A stretch of 64,000 nt of DNA. Source: Cherax quadricarinatus. Taxonomy: Eukaryota > Arthropoda > Malacostraca > Decapoda > Parastacidae. Of this stretch, positions 1-10,970 are shown piece by piece. The translations under genes and the position numbers were made by a program. A model generated the notes under the pieces. That model ran no database searches, had not been told where the DNA came from, and saw nothing but the letters and a program-made list of their open reading frames with translations. The DNA is taken from positions 28,383,578 through 28,447,577 of the forward strand of contig NC_091307.1 in assembly GCF_038502225.1 (NCBI RefSeq). The letters are read 5' to 3'. Numbering within the stretch: the first letter of the stretch is position 1; each line of letters begins with the position of its first letter.

Positions 1-262
1 AGCAGGGGTGCCACTAGCACGTTAAGAGACAACACAATAAGTGTCAGGGGCCCAAGACTGTTCAACTGCCTCCTAGGCAGGCACTGGACAGGCACCTAAA
101 GCCGGTACCTGACCAGCCGGGCTGTAGTTCGTACGTTGGATTGCGTGCGATCAGCAGTTACAGCCTGGTTGATCAATCCTTGATCCACCATGAGGCCTGG
201 TCACAGACCGGGCAGCGGGGGCGTTGACCCCCGGAACTCTCTCCAGGTAAACTCCAGGTATA
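1..262 (+). mobile_element. LINE-A copy 1, 3' tail only
   Basis: This is the 3' end of the CR1-like LINE that recurs through the window. It matches the end of the copy at 16001-18971: the last codons of the ORF2 C-terminus, a GC-rich 3' UTR ending in a GCGGGGGCGTTGA block, then a terminal CTCCAGGTA repeat. It carries an internal deletion near position 75, where the text jumps from the 'FNSLP' codons to the 'LDRYLK' codons. The element continues off the left edge. It is non-functional. Confidence 0.85.
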
Positions 263-1395
263 TCAATCTTTCACACCATATTAAGGAGCTTGGTAGCTTT
301 AGAACTGTCAAAAATTATTTAGGATATATTTAGGGTCCAATTTAGAATATGTAAGTCATTGTCACCTCTTACATCAACAAAGTATCCCAATTGAAATAAG
401 CCACACTGTCTTAAGCTTCCCTGGGTTGCTAACCATCCGGGTTAATAATAGGAATAAAGTCTTCAAATTGTGAGATATTAAAGGGGAGTTTTTGCTTACA
501 AATTATTCTTTTAATTGTTTTGCATTATATTTTTTCTCAATTGATGTTAAATTACTTTCCATAATAGAGTAATATGGTCAGTGTCTCCAGCCATGCAGTT
601 TAATAAAAAAAATCAATTATTAATTGAGTAAAAACTAGAGGAGTATAGAGAAAGCTGTCTGCACCCCTGGGGGAAGTGCGTTCTGCTCGCTGATTGGTGA
701 ACGCCAGGAACGTTGGTCGGTCCATAGAGACGCTCGCGTCTGGTTGTATTTACCTCCAGTACGCACGTGAGAGTGCTAGGAAGTGGGAGGAATGTTTCAC
801 TTCCCCAGTATTACGCCTTCCACTGCACCACTGTATATTGCTTAAGTTAATGAATTGACACACACCGATCTAATTAGTTTCGTGTCATTGTGAAGTGTTG
901 ACTGAATGTTAACAGAAAATATGTTAAGCTACTGATTGTATACATTTAAAAAGAGATTTACCGTATTTATTCTGATACTAAACTAGGGAAATTAACCAGT
1001 TACGGTAAAAGCGATTGTATAGGACAAAACATTGTTTTTTGCCCAGTGTTTGTTATTAGTGACAGTTCCGAAGAGGATATGATCGCCTGACATCAGTCTG
1101 GATTAGCATCACTCACCGGCCCACTTTCTAAGGTAAGTTTGTGAACCATTAAATTGTGTTGAATTAAGGTACAAAAATAAGAAGACCAAGTGAAGCCAAG
1201 AAGCAGGCGAAAGCAGAACTTCGTATTATTATCTCCGAAGAGATAATATCCTAGGAGGCCCAGGAAAGGCAAAAAAACAAGTGACTTATTTCCAGTGGCT
1301 TCGTTAGGTTGTCCTGGATTAATTCTATATTATTAACAACAATATATGCTTCTTGCATTCATTTTCCTATTAGATTGACTGTACAGATCTGCATT

Positions 1396-1398
<3 letters not shown>
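263..1398. other. Unassigned stretch with GC-richer block and a strong splice-donor-like site
   Basis: No ORF of note. Positions 640-830 are GC-richer than the surroundings, contain an ATTGG (inverted CCAAT) at 693-697 and several short inverted repeats. At 1131-1138 the text reads AG|GTAAGT preceded by A, a full match to the 5' splice-site consensus. A promoter plus non-coding first exon, or the end of an LTR-like repeat, are both possible and neither is proven. Confidence 0.25.

Positions 1399-1456
<58 letters not shown>
1399..1456. repeat. (AT)n microsatellite
   Basis: Pure AT dinucleotide run abutting the left terminal inverted repeat of the MITE that follows. Confidence 0.98.
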
Positions 1457-2409
<953 letters not shown>

Positions 2410-2454
<45 letters not shown>

Positions 2455-2456
2455 TA
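2410..2456. repeat. (TTA)n microsatellite
   Basis: Uninterrupted ATT trinucleotide run; the apparent poly-leucine reading frame across it is an artefact. Confidence 0.97.
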
Positions 2457-2619
2457 TCTTGTTGGGTGAGACACATATGCAACAGTTAGGTATCTTTATT
2501 TCGAAACAACCTGTCGGTATTTTATACCATTTTAATGTTCACATTATTTCTCTTGTTTCCAAATGTGTAGTTTTTAGTTCCGTATCATCTAAATTAACTG
2601 AAACAGTAGGTTAGTTTCC

Positions 2620-3066
2620 CTGGGGTCATGCTGGTGTGAGCAAGGTCAGGGGTCATGCTGGTGTGAGCAAGGTCAGGGGTCATGCTGGTGTGAGCAAGGT
2701 CAGGGGTCATGCTGGTGTGAGCAAGGTCAGGGGTCATGCTGGTGTGAGCAAGGTCAGGGGTCATGCTGGTGTGAGCAAGGTCAGGGGTCATGCTGGTGTG
2801 AGCAAGGTCAGGGGTCATGCTGGTGTGAGCAAGGTCAGGGGTCATGCTGGTGTGAGCAAGGTCAGGGGTCATGCTGGTGTGAGCAAGGTCAGGGGTCATG
2901 CTGGTGTGAGCAAGGTAAAAAATCATGCTGGTGTGAGCACGGTCAGGGATCATGCTGGTGTGAGCACGGTCAAGGATCATGCTGGTGTGAGCACGGTCAG
3001 GGATCATGCTGGTGTGAGCACGGTCAAGGATCATGCTGGTGTGAGCACGGTCAAGGGTCGGGGCCC
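2620..3066. repeat. 27-bp minisatellite
   Basis: Tandem 27-bp units beginning GGGGTCATGCTGGTGTGAGC followed by AAGGTCA. About ten copies are nearly perfect; later copies switch to a 'CACGGTCA(A/G)GGATCATG' variant. Because 27 is divisible by 3, long open frames appear on both strands. No start context, splice signals or non-repeat flanks support translation. Confidence 0.95.
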
Positions 3067-3966
3067 GGTCAGGCAAGCTGGTGTGGGGAACGGCCCGGTC
3101 CGGGTGGGTGAGAAGGTCAGGGTCAAAGGGGGGTGAGAAGGTCAGGGGGGCATGCCTGGGGGAGGGAATTAGGGGTCAGCAGGGGGCAAGGCCCGGGGGT
3201 CATGCAGAAAGGGCAGGGGGCATGCTGGTGGGGTACTTAGGGGCTGCTGGTGTGAGCACAGGGGTCCTGGTTTTGGAGCAACAGGGCCCTGTTTGGAGAC
3301 GGGGCAGGGGTCATCTGGTGGAGGGCTCCGGGGGCATGCGGGAGACGGTCAGGGGGCATGCTGGTGTGGGGGGCCCCGGAGTCATCGGTGTAGCAAGGCC
3401 CGGGGTCATGCTGGTGGAGCAAGGAGGTCAGCTGGTGAGGTCAGGGTCTGCTGGGGAAAAAGGTCAGGGGCAGCGGTTGGGAAAGGGCAGGGGGCTGCTG
3501 GTGTGAGCAAGGTCAGGGTCATGCGGGGGGAAGGTCAGGGTCATCGTGAGGTCAGGGTCATGCTGTGTGAGAAAGTCAGGCCGCGTGGTGGAGAAGGTCA
3601 GGGGCAGGGGGGAAAGGGCAGGGGTCATGCGGTGGGAGCAAGTCAGGTCATGCCAGGGAAAGGGCAGGGGGCATGCGGAGCAAGGTCAGGGGGCTGCTGG
3701 GGGGAAAGGCCGGGTCATGCGGGGAGGTAGGGTCATGCTGGGTGGGAAGGTCAGGGTCAGCTGGTGTGGAGAAGGTAGGGGCAGCGGGGGGAGAAGGTCA
3801 GGGGGCCCAGCGGTGGGGGGAAGGTCAGGGTCATGCTTTTGGAAAGGCAGAGCTGCTGGGGAGCAAGGGGGGGCAGCCGGAGCAAGGCAGGGCAGCTGGG
3901 TGAGAAGGCGGGGTCATGCTTTGAGCAAGGCGGGTCATGCGGGGGAGCAAGGTCAGGGGGCCTGGT
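3067..3966. repeat. Degenerate continuation of the 27-bp minisatellite
   Basis: The same GGTCAGGGG / CATGCTGG words recur but with frequent indels, lost bases and G-homopolymer length changes. The decay is abrupt at about 3067. Either an old array edge or poor consensus quality could explain it. Confidence 0.75.
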
Positions 3967-4833
3967 TCACTTTAAGACTGTTTAATTTTGGGGAAAATTT
4001 TTAAAAATATTTTTCTAATTATATAACCAATTTCTACTACTACATTACTTTCTCTACTCCTTTCTATTATTTTCTACCACTACATTTTATTTAAACTATA
4101 TTACTAATACCGAATAAAATTTTTTTGTTTTTATTTCTATTAATTATATTTTTTTCTAACGATTTTTTTAATATTGGAAAAATTTTTTATCTCATAATTT
4201 TTTAAAGTAAAAAAAAAACCAAAATTTTAACCCTTTTTACCAAAAGTTTTAAAAGAAAAATTTTACAGAAAACCAAATAACCCTTTGTTTTAATTTTGAA
4301 TTTTGGGGGAGAGGGGGAGGAAATTAAACAGGTTTTAGCCCCACCAACCCCGTAAAAACAATTCCTAACCACCCTTTACTTTTTCTACTGAACACTTGGG
4401 GTCCCTTAAAAAGGTTTTTTTAATTAGAGAATATATACATGCAGGTGAATATCTCTATGATAACAAGATGACCCGTTCAAAAATTTTAAAATTGGAAAGT
4501 ATGTAATCAAATATTCATTAAAAGGGATTAATATCAATGAGTTTCATTCCCGTATTTACACTTTAAATTTTTCCACAAACAGGACCTTTTAACCCCGCAA
4601 ACCTGCATTAGGAAAACAAACTTTGAGAGGGCTTATCAGATAAATGTTAGATAAAAATATAAAATTTGGTTTTTTGCATCATTGTTAAATTTTGGTCTAA
4701 GGGTCAATGCCCATTTTTCTCCAAATTAGGCTCAAAAGGCAAATTTTGAAAATTCCTTGGCTAGGCAGTTTTTTTGTTTTTTTTTGATAAAATAATTTTT
4801 TGGGTAAAAATTATTTTTTGTAAAATATATATA

Positions 4834-4880
<47 letters not shown>

Positions 4881-5400
4881 TTTTATATATAATTCCAATA
4901 TAAAACTTTTAAATTTTTGGTTAAATAGAATTTTTTGAATCAGGAAAAAAATTTATTATTAATAATTTCAAAAAAATTCGGTTTAAAAATAATAAAAAAC
5001 CTATTTTTTTTTTTTTATTATTAAATTATTGGTAAATTATCTAAAATACATTTAATTAAAAAAACTAAATGAAAATGGCCCCCCCTTTTTTAAAAAAAAT
5101 TAAATTTTTTTTTCTTAAAAAATTTTTTTTTAAAAAAATTTTAAATTTTTAATTTAAAAAATTAAAAATTCCCCTTTAAACAAAAGAGAAATTTTAAAAA
5201 TTATTTTAATTTTTAAAATTTAATTCTTAAAGCAAAAAACCAGTTTTTTTTTAAAAACTAAAGACAAAACAAAAAACACAACACCCAACAAAAAACCACC
5301 CAACATTTCCCACACACCACAACAATTATATCCCAAAAAGGAAGTTGGTTTTATTTTTTTAATTTTAATTTAAAATTTGAATATTTTAAAAATAATAATA

Positions 5401-5431
<31 letters not shown>

Positions 5432-5560
5432 CATTAAAAAAAAGGGAAAGGAAAAATTAAAAATATGGAAAAATTTAATTTATTTATCCTTTTAATTAAA
5501 AAAAATTTTATTTTTAAATTAAATTTTCTCTCACCGAAAAAATTTTTTTTTTTTGTTTGC
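3967..5560. other. AT-rich, homopolymer-dominated stretch
   Basis: Long alternating A and T homopolymers, with a TA run at 4825-4875 and an (AAT)n run near 5391-5430. No coding region is supported. The texture (runs of 4-10 identical bases, few mixed words) differs from the rest of the window and resembles an unpolished consensus. Confidence 0.6.
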
Positions 5561-5714
5561 TCTCTCTCTCTCTCTCTCTCTCGATCTCTCACACACACAC
5601 ATCAACCTCAACTAGGTGAGTACACACATAAAAAAAAAAAAAAAAACACCACCACCAGACCAAGTGTCTATCGACAAGTGCCTTTGACAACTGGTAACTA
5701 ACACACACACACAC
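5561..5714. repeat. (CT)n / (CA)n compound repeat with LINE-B tail fragment
   Basis: CT run, CA run, then the words AACTAGGTGAGTACACACA at about 5608-5627. These match the 3' end of the CA-tailed LINE-B family, followed by poly-A and another CA run ending at the MITE at 5715. Confidence 0.75.
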
Positions 5715-6397
5715 ATGTCGTGCCGAATATGTAAAACTGGTCAATTAGCAAGAACTCATTTGAAATTAAGTCCTGATCGACACCATGCCTAACCCTTCTA
5801 GGGTAGGGTAGGTGCCTGAGCCCGAGCTTTAGCTCATAAGACTGTCATTCCCATTTGCTCCCTTGGGGCGGGGATGGCAGACCAGAGAGGCCTACCTTGT
5901 TGCTAGGCCTGGGGACAGTTGGTCCCAAAGATGAGGAGGTACTTGTGCCTCCTCCCATGGGAGACTTAGGTCTCAGACACTCCCTAAAGAGGGAGCCAAG
6001 GCCGGGCCACCACTTGGAAAAGGCCCGGGCCGGGAGAATACCGGCTAATCTTTAACTAACTAAATTAAGTCCTTTCACAAATTTTCTCTTATACGTTCAA
6101 AGATATATTTTTTTCATTAATGTTAATGTAAAAAAATTTAATTTTGCAACAAAAGAATCTTAGAAAACTTACCTAATCTTATGATAACAAGCGTAATTTA
6201 TTTTAGCCTAATCCAACTAGATATATTTTAAATACGTTTACAATAATTTAATACTAAACAAACACAACGAAATATATTTTCTCCGTTAGGTTCAGAATGA
6301 TTTTGGCGAAATTATTGCATGCACAAATTTTCACTTGTCCTATATGGCAAGATGAGCGTTGCTATTTGAGCCAAGATCGCAAGTTCTGCCTATTCGG
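5715..6397 (+). mobile_element. MITE copy 2, interrupted by a SINE
   Basis: The left TIR ATGTCGTGCCGAATA is present and the interior matches copy 1. The copy is split by a 287-bp insertion at 5775-6061 and its right TIR is cut off after TATTCGGC at 6397, where a LINE-C fragment starts. It is therefore older than both neighbours. Confidence 0.85.
5775..6061 (+). mobile_element. SINE-C insertion with 12-bp target-site duplication
   Basis: A 287-bp GC-rich insert inside the MITE, flanked by identical copies of AAATTAAGTCCT at 5763-5774 and 6062-6073. The MITE reads continuously if the insert and one flank are removed. The insert ends in a short CTAACTAACTA tail, fitting target-primed retroposition of a SINE. 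I do not see a clean tRNA box B, so the promoter origin is unknown. The apparent 66-residue frame from 5855 is not supported as a gene. Confidence 0.8.
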
Positions 6398-7058
6398 CGG
6401 TTGGAGGCAGTGGAGATGTCCTGTCTAAGAGCAATGTGCGGTGTAAATATTATGCAGAAAGTTCGTAGTGTGGAAATTAGGAGGTGTGGAGTTAATAAAA
6501 GTATTAGTCAGAGGGCTGAAGAGGGGTTGTTGAGGTGGTTTGGTCATTTAGAGAGAATGGATCAAAGAATGACACGGAGAGCATTTAAATCTGTAGGAGA
6601 AGGAAGGCGGGATAGGGGTCGTCCTCGAAAAGGTAAGGGAGGTTTTGTGGGCGAGGGGCTTTGACTTATAGCAGGCGTGCATGAGCGTGTTAGATAGGAG
6701 TGAATGGAGACGAATGGTATTTGGGACCTGACGATCTGTTGGAGTGTGAGCAGGGTAATATTTAGTTAAGGGATTCAGGGAAACCGGTTATTTTTATATA
6801 GCCGGACTTGAGTCCAGGAAATGGGAAGTACAATGCCTGCACTCTAAAGGAGGGGTTCGGGATATTGGCAGTTTGGAGGGATATGTTGTGTATCTTTATA
6901 CGCATATGCTTCTAAACTGTTGTGTTCTGAGCACCTCTGCAAAAACAGTGATTATGTGTGAGTGTGGTGAAAGTGTTGAAAGATGAAAGTATTTTCTTTT
7001 TGGGGATTTTCTTTCTTTTTTTTGGGTCACCTGCCTCGGTGGGAGACGGCCGACGTGT

Positions 7059-7060
<2 letters not shown>
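6398..7060 (+). pseudogene. LINE-C ORF2 C-terminal remnant plus 3' UTR
   Basis: The translation shows the C-terminal region typical of non-LTR retrotransposon polyproteins: 'CLRAMCGV', 'RAEEGLLRWFGHLERM', 'GRPRKG', and, after a frame change, 'DRSEWRRMV'. The RT domain is absent, so this is a 5'-truncated copy. The 3' UTR ends with a GCCTCGGTGGGAGACGGCC block directly at the TA run at 7061. The same ending occurs at 27130-27180 and, inverted, at 27890-27925. The clade (RTE-like or Jockey-like) is not settled. The protein is broken and not functional. Confidence 0.75.

Positions 7061-7136
<76 letters not shown>
7061..7136. repeat. (AT)n microsatellite
   Basis: 76-bp AT run separating the LINE-C 3' end from the PLE 3' end. 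Confidence 0.98.
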
Positions 7137-7139
<3 letters not shown>

Positions 7140-7166
7140 AAACAACCACTGTGAAAGAATAGAGAA

Positions 7167-7206
7167 GTTCCAAGCGATTTCGTGACTACTCACATTATCA
7201 AGGAAC
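7167..7206 (-). ncRNA. Degenerate hammerhead-ribozyme-like fold in PLE 3' region
   Basis: On the minus strand: GTTCC (stem I), TTGATAA, an unpaired T, GTGA-GTAG-TCAC (stem II), GAAA, then GGAAC closing stem I. PLEs are known to carry hammerhead ribozymes. Here the core departs from CUGANGA at two positions, so self-cleavage is doubtful. The same fold occurs at 9700 and 26802. Confidence 0.4.
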
Positions 7207-7674
7207 AATGAAAGTAAAGCATCAAAGGAAGGTATATAAAGGGGTAGCCCACACCTCACTATCAGATCCCACAACAACGAAACACCTGACGCAAGACAGC
7301 AGGCCCGCCGGCAGAACTAGACAGGTCCTTCGTACAACCCACCAACAAACTATTCTACTCAAGAAATAAGAAATTTAAAAAATTATTATTTGTCCAATGT
7401 ATTATTAAATTCTTCCAAATTCTATTAATTATAAATGGATCTAATTTATATAAACCAAAGGAAATATTCATATTATTGTCAAAACTGCTTTTTATGAAAC
7501 AAGATTCAATTATATTCCTGTCGACCATGGACTTGCTTGAGATTTTTACCAGTTTGACCGTAATAAACTTTATCGCAAATTTTACAAGGAATCTTATAGA
7601 CACATCCATCAGCATTTTGGCGGGAATTCTTTATCAATTTTTTTTTTTTTTTTTTTTTTTTAAATGTATCAAGG

Positions 7675-7732
7675 CTGTATAGTCCTTGTGGCTTAGCGCT
7701 TCTTTTTGATTATAATAATAATGATATAATAC
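7675..7732 (+). mobile_element. 58-bp 5'-truncated SINE-D insertion with TSD
   Basis: The insert reads CTGTATAGTCC...GTGGCTTAGCGCTTC...GATTATAATAATAATGAT and splits PLE copy 1. TGTATCAAGG occurs on both sides (7665-7674 and 7733-7742), whereas the PLE has it once. The AAT-rich 3' tail is on the + strand. It is the 3' end of a longer element, whose fuller copy lies at 38797-38934. Confidence 0.8.
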
Positions 7733-7808
7733 TGTATCAAGGTTTTTGAATACAACTTTAATATTAAAAGTCTTAAGAAGAGAAGGCATATCAACCAAGT
7801 TTTCATGG

Positions 7809-9449
7809 TTACCTGGAGGTTACCTGGAGGTTATTCCGGGGATCAACGCCCCCGCGGCCCGGTCCATGACCAGGCCTCCCGATGGATCAGGGCCTGATCA
7901 ACTAGGCTATTACTGCTGGCCGCACGCAGTCCAACGTACGAGCCACAGCCCGGCTGATCCGGCACTGACTTTAGGTATCTGTCCAGCTCTCTCTTGAAGG
8001 CAGCCAGGGGTTTATTGGCAATTCCCCTAATGCTTGATGGGAGGCTGTTGAACAGTTTTGGGCCCCGGACACTTATGGTGTTTTCTCTTAGTGTACCAAT
8101 GGCGCCCCTACTTTTTATTGGGGGCATTTTGCATCGCCTGCCCAGTCCTTTACTTTCGTAGGGAGTGATTTCTGTGTGCAGATTTGGGACCATTCCTTCC
8201 AAGATTTTCCAAGTGTAGATTATGATATATCTCTCCCTCCTGCGTTCCAACGAGTACAAGTCAAGTGCTTCCAAGCGTTCCCAGTAGTTAAGGTGCTTGA
8301 CAGAACTTATACGTGCAGTAAAGGATCTCTGTACACTCTCTAGATCTGCGATTTCACCTGCTTTGAATGGAGATGTTAATGTACAGCAGTATTCCAGCCT
8401 AGAGAGAACAAGTGATTTGAAAAGGATCATCATGGGCTTGGCATCTCTCGTTTTGAAAGTTCTCATTATCCATCCTATCATTTTCTTTGCACGTGCGATC
8501 GTGGCACTGTTTTGATCCTTGAAAGTGAGATCCTCAGACATTACTACTCCCAGGTCCCTTACATTATTTTTCCGCTCTAATGTATGGCCGGAGTCAGTAG
8601 TATACTCTGTTCTAGTTATCTCCTCCAGTTTTCCATAACGGAGTAGTTGGAATTTGTCCTCAATGAACATCATATTGTTTACCGTTGCCCACTGGAAAAC
8701 TTTGTTTATATCTTCTTGGAGGTTAACCGCGTCCTCAGCAGATGACAGCCTCATGCAGATCCTAGTATCATCCGCAAAGGATGATACGGTGCTGTGGTGT
8801 ATATCTCTCTTTATGTCTGTTATGAGGATAAGGAATAAGATGGGGGCGAGTACTGTGCCTTGTGGAACAGAGCTCTTCACTATGGCAGCCTCCGATTTAA
8901 CTCTGTTGACCACTACTCTTTGTGTTCGATTTGTTAGGAAGTTGAAGATCCAAGATTTTGGGAATCCAGGTGATTTGCAATCCTGCTTCTTAGCACTCTT
9001 TCAAAGATTTTTATGATGTGGGATGTCAGAGCTATTGGTCTATAGTTCTTAGCTAATGCTTTGCTGCCACCTTTATGGAGTGGGGCTATATCCGTTGTTT
9101 TAAGTGACTGTGGAATTTCACCCATGTCCAAGCTCCTCCTCCATAGTGTACTTAGGGCACGCGAGAGGGGTTTCTTGCAGTTCTTAATGAAAACAGAGTT
9201 CCACGAGTCTGGGCCCGGGGCTGAGTGCATAGGCATGTTGTCAATGGCTTTTTCGAAATCTATCGGAGTTAGGGTAATGTCGGAAATCTGGCATACATTT
9301 ATGGAGTTTTGAGGCTCATTCATGAAGAAATCATTTGGGTCGTCGATCCTCAGACCGATTAGTGGTTCACTAAACACAGAGTCGTACTGGGATTTCAATA
9401 TTTCACTCATTTCCTTGTTGTCGTCTGTGTAAGTCCCATCCTGTCTGAG
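7809..9449 (-). mobile_element. LINE-A copy 2, inserted into the PLE
   Basis: Minus-strand, 5'-truncated CR1-like LINE of about 1.64 kb. It has the family 3' end with two 11-bp TACCTGGAGGT repeats (7809-7831) and its 5' break at the codons for 'LRQDGTYTDDNK'. The PLE sequence on the two sides aligns to one PLE with roughly 36 bp missing, so the insertion removed target sequence rather than duplicating it. Confidence 0.9.
7843..9410 (-). pseudogene. LINE-A ORF2 remnant (reverse transcriptase and C-terminal region)
   Basis: Read on the minus strand, the first part holds RT fingers motifs ('APGPDSWNS', 'NYRPIALTSHIIKIFERV'). The second part holds 'SSVPQGTVLAPILFL', the catalytic 'SSFADDTRICM' box, then the long C-terminal region ending 'SWTGPRGR'. 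Compared with the copy at 16001-18971, about 208 bp are missing at the junction near 8952. This deletion removes the motif A aspartate (the 'FAKAFD' segment) and shifts the frame. In the family this enzyme copies LINE RNA at a nicked target; this copy cannot do so. Confidence 0.85.
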
Positions 9450-9801
9450 TAATGGTTGTCCCTTTTTGGATTGTAAAAAGTATTTCTAGCAACTTTAAAA
9501 AAATTATCAATTACATTTCTTGGGTTTTTCAAATCATTACCTATTTCATAAATTTTGGTTGATATGCCTTCTCTTCTTAAGGCTTTTAATATTAAAGTTG
9601 TATTCAAAAATCTTGATACAGTTAAAAAAAACTTTTGATAAAGAATTCCCCCCAAAATGCTGATGGATGTGTCTATAAGATTCCTTGTAAAATTTCATTG
9701 TTCCTTGATAATGTGAGTAGTCACGAAAGCGCTTGGAACTTCTCTATTCTTTCACAGTGGTTGTTTTGTATATTCTGAGATCACCTATTTACTGTGATCT
9801 T

Positions 9802-9806
<5 letters not shown>
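9450..9806. mobile_element. PLE copy 2: minus segment fused to an inverted plus segment
   Basis: 9450-9556 continues PLE copy 1 on the minus strand (codons for 'EIGNDLKNPRNVIDNFFKVARNTFYNPKRDN'). At about 9557 the orientation flips: 9557-9696 is the plus-strand segment 'LVDMPSLLKAFNIKVVF' up to the start of the GIY-YIG region. It then jumps by a deletion of about 480 bp to the 3' UTR, ending at the TA run at 9806. Confidence 0.8.
9700..9739 (+). ncRNA. Degenerate hammerhead-like fold in PLE copy 2
   Basis: GTTCC - TTGATAA - T - GTGA/GTAG/TCAC - GAAA - GCGCTT - GGAAC. Stems I and II pair perfectly. The core differs from CUGANGA at two positions, as in the copies at 7167 and 26802. Confidence 0.4.

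Positions 9807-9886
<80 letters not shown>
9806..9886. repeat. (TA)n microsatellite
   Basis: TA run directly following the PLE 3' terminus GATCTTATTG. Confidence 0.98.
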
Positions 9887-9888
<2 letters not shown>

Positions 9889-9899
9889 CTGGAAGATCA

Positions 9900-10272
9900 G
9901 TCACGGGGGCTGGAAATCTTTATATATACACACATACATTCATTGAGTTGTGTATATCTGTATATTTACTGACGTGTATATAGCTGCATATTCATTGAGG
10001 TGTATGTATCAGTATATTTCTTGAGGTGTACATTTTGTATATTCACTGATTTGTATATATCGGTATAATCACTGAAGAATGCCCCTACACTAGTTGCCAT
10101 ATTGTCAATGGTTCAAGTCGAACCGAAATGTCGTTACTTTCAATCGTGTTAGGTGCGGGTTATGTTAAAAATTTTATTTTCCCTTGTGCTAAGTGCGGGT
10201 TATGTTAAAAATGTCCTTACTTTCCCCCTTTTTTTTCTTTGTACTAGGTACGGGTTATGTTAAAAATATTAT
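9900..10272. repeat. Degenerate short tandem repeats
   Basis: 9920-10080 repeats words such as GTGTATAT(A/C)TGTATATTCACTGA every 26-30 bp. The same degenerate unit reappears at 10545-10650, beyond the block at 10283-10520. 10150-10272 contains three copies of G(T/G)(A/G)CGGGTTATGTTAAAAAT at about 10152, 10192 and 10246. Confidence 0.6.
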
Positions 10273-10282
10273 AAAATTCCGG

Positions 10283-10520
10283 CACGTTGATAATTAAGGC
10301 ACATGTACAACAGCTGGGTATCTTTACTCATTAAACGTTTCGCCAACGTTGTAGGCCTCTTCAGTCAAATGCAGAGGCAGTAGGTACAGTAGTGAAATGA
10401 AAATGATGTAATCAGTCCATCAACATTGGAGAAATAGTATTTGAGGTGGTCAGTCCCTTAGCCTGGAGAAGAGAGTTGCTCCATGATGGGGGTCTGGAAC
10501 ATTATTGTTCCATATCCATC
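10283..10520 (-). mobile_element. PLE terminal-region relic with hammerhead-like motif
   Basis: Starts with GGCACATGTACAACAGCTGGG, GTATCTTTACTCATTAAACG and TTTCGCC, matching in order the blocks at 56062-56116 and 56571-56660, then diverges. No coding sequence remains. Confidence 0.55.
10330..10372 (-). ncRNA. Candidate hammerhead ribozyme
   Basis: Minus strand: CTGAAGA (10364-10358), a hairpin closed by GCC/GGC, then GAAACGTTT (10341-10333). The core fits CUGANGA...GAAA. There is one unpaired base before stem II, and stem I is short (CATT with AATG). Confidence 0.4.
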
Positions 10521-10544
10521 TGTTACACATGTTTTAATGATCAA

Positions 10545-10653
10545 GTACACCTTAGTTGTGTATATTCACTCAGGTTTAAAGATCTGCATATGCACTAAGG
10601 TACATATCTGTATATTCACTGAGACGTATGTATTTTTATAATCACTGAGTTAT

Positions 10654-10728
<75 letters not shown>
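10545..10728. repeat. Degenerate tandem repeat and (CA)n microsatellite
   Basis: 10545-10650 resumes the degenerate GTATATTCACTGAG unit, followed by a CA run from 10656 to 10728. Confidence 0.85.
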
Positions 10729-10730
<2 letters not shown>

Positions 10731-10744
10731 GGTGTACATACCCT

Positions 10745-10970
10745 ATTTTATTGATTGATGGTTTTATTAACCTCGGCGGGTTACCAACTCACTACTAAAG
10801 CCAAACAATGTGGCTGTGTTCCTTTTGGATCTTTCCCCAGGATGCGACCTACAACAGGATACTAACGCCTAGGTATCTATGTACTGCCATGTGATGAGAG
10901 AGGGGCAGTGCTGAGACTTGGCCGGTCTTGACTCGCACGGAAGGTTGAACCCGGGTTGTTTTCGGTAAGG
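10745..10970 (-). mobile_element. Diverged tRNA-derived SINE-A
   Basis: On the minus strand a box-B-like GGGTTCAACCTTCCG (10957-10943) is followed by the SINE-A body words (TAGGTATC..., GGTCGCATCCTGGGG, ...GGTTAATAAAA). It aligns in order with the better-preserved copy at 20233-20525. Confidence 0.6.

Larger units (their letters stand above)
7137..7808 (-). mobile_element. PLE copy 1: 3' UTR and GIY-YIG region
   Basis: On the minus strand this matches the PLE at 25906-26905 from the 'YHENLVDMPSLLKTF' codons through the GIY-YIG endonuclease remnant and the 3' UTR to a TA run. Part of the endonuclease, about 130 bp between 'YYGQT' and 'SKCMVDRN', is deleted. The copy is interrupted by a 58-bp SINE fragment at 7675-7732 and cut at 7808 by LINE-A copy 2; it resumes at 9450. 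Confidence 0.85.

Noticed and set aside
2594..3136. Repeat proteins from the 27-bp minisatellite
   Set aside because: Overlapping sense and antisense frames arise from a period divisible by three; no independent coding evidence.
10146..10272. Centromere- or telomere-type repeat
   Set aside because: Only three irregularly spaced copies of a GCGGGTTATGTTAAAAAT word; no TTAGG-type telomeric repeat is present anywhere in the window.
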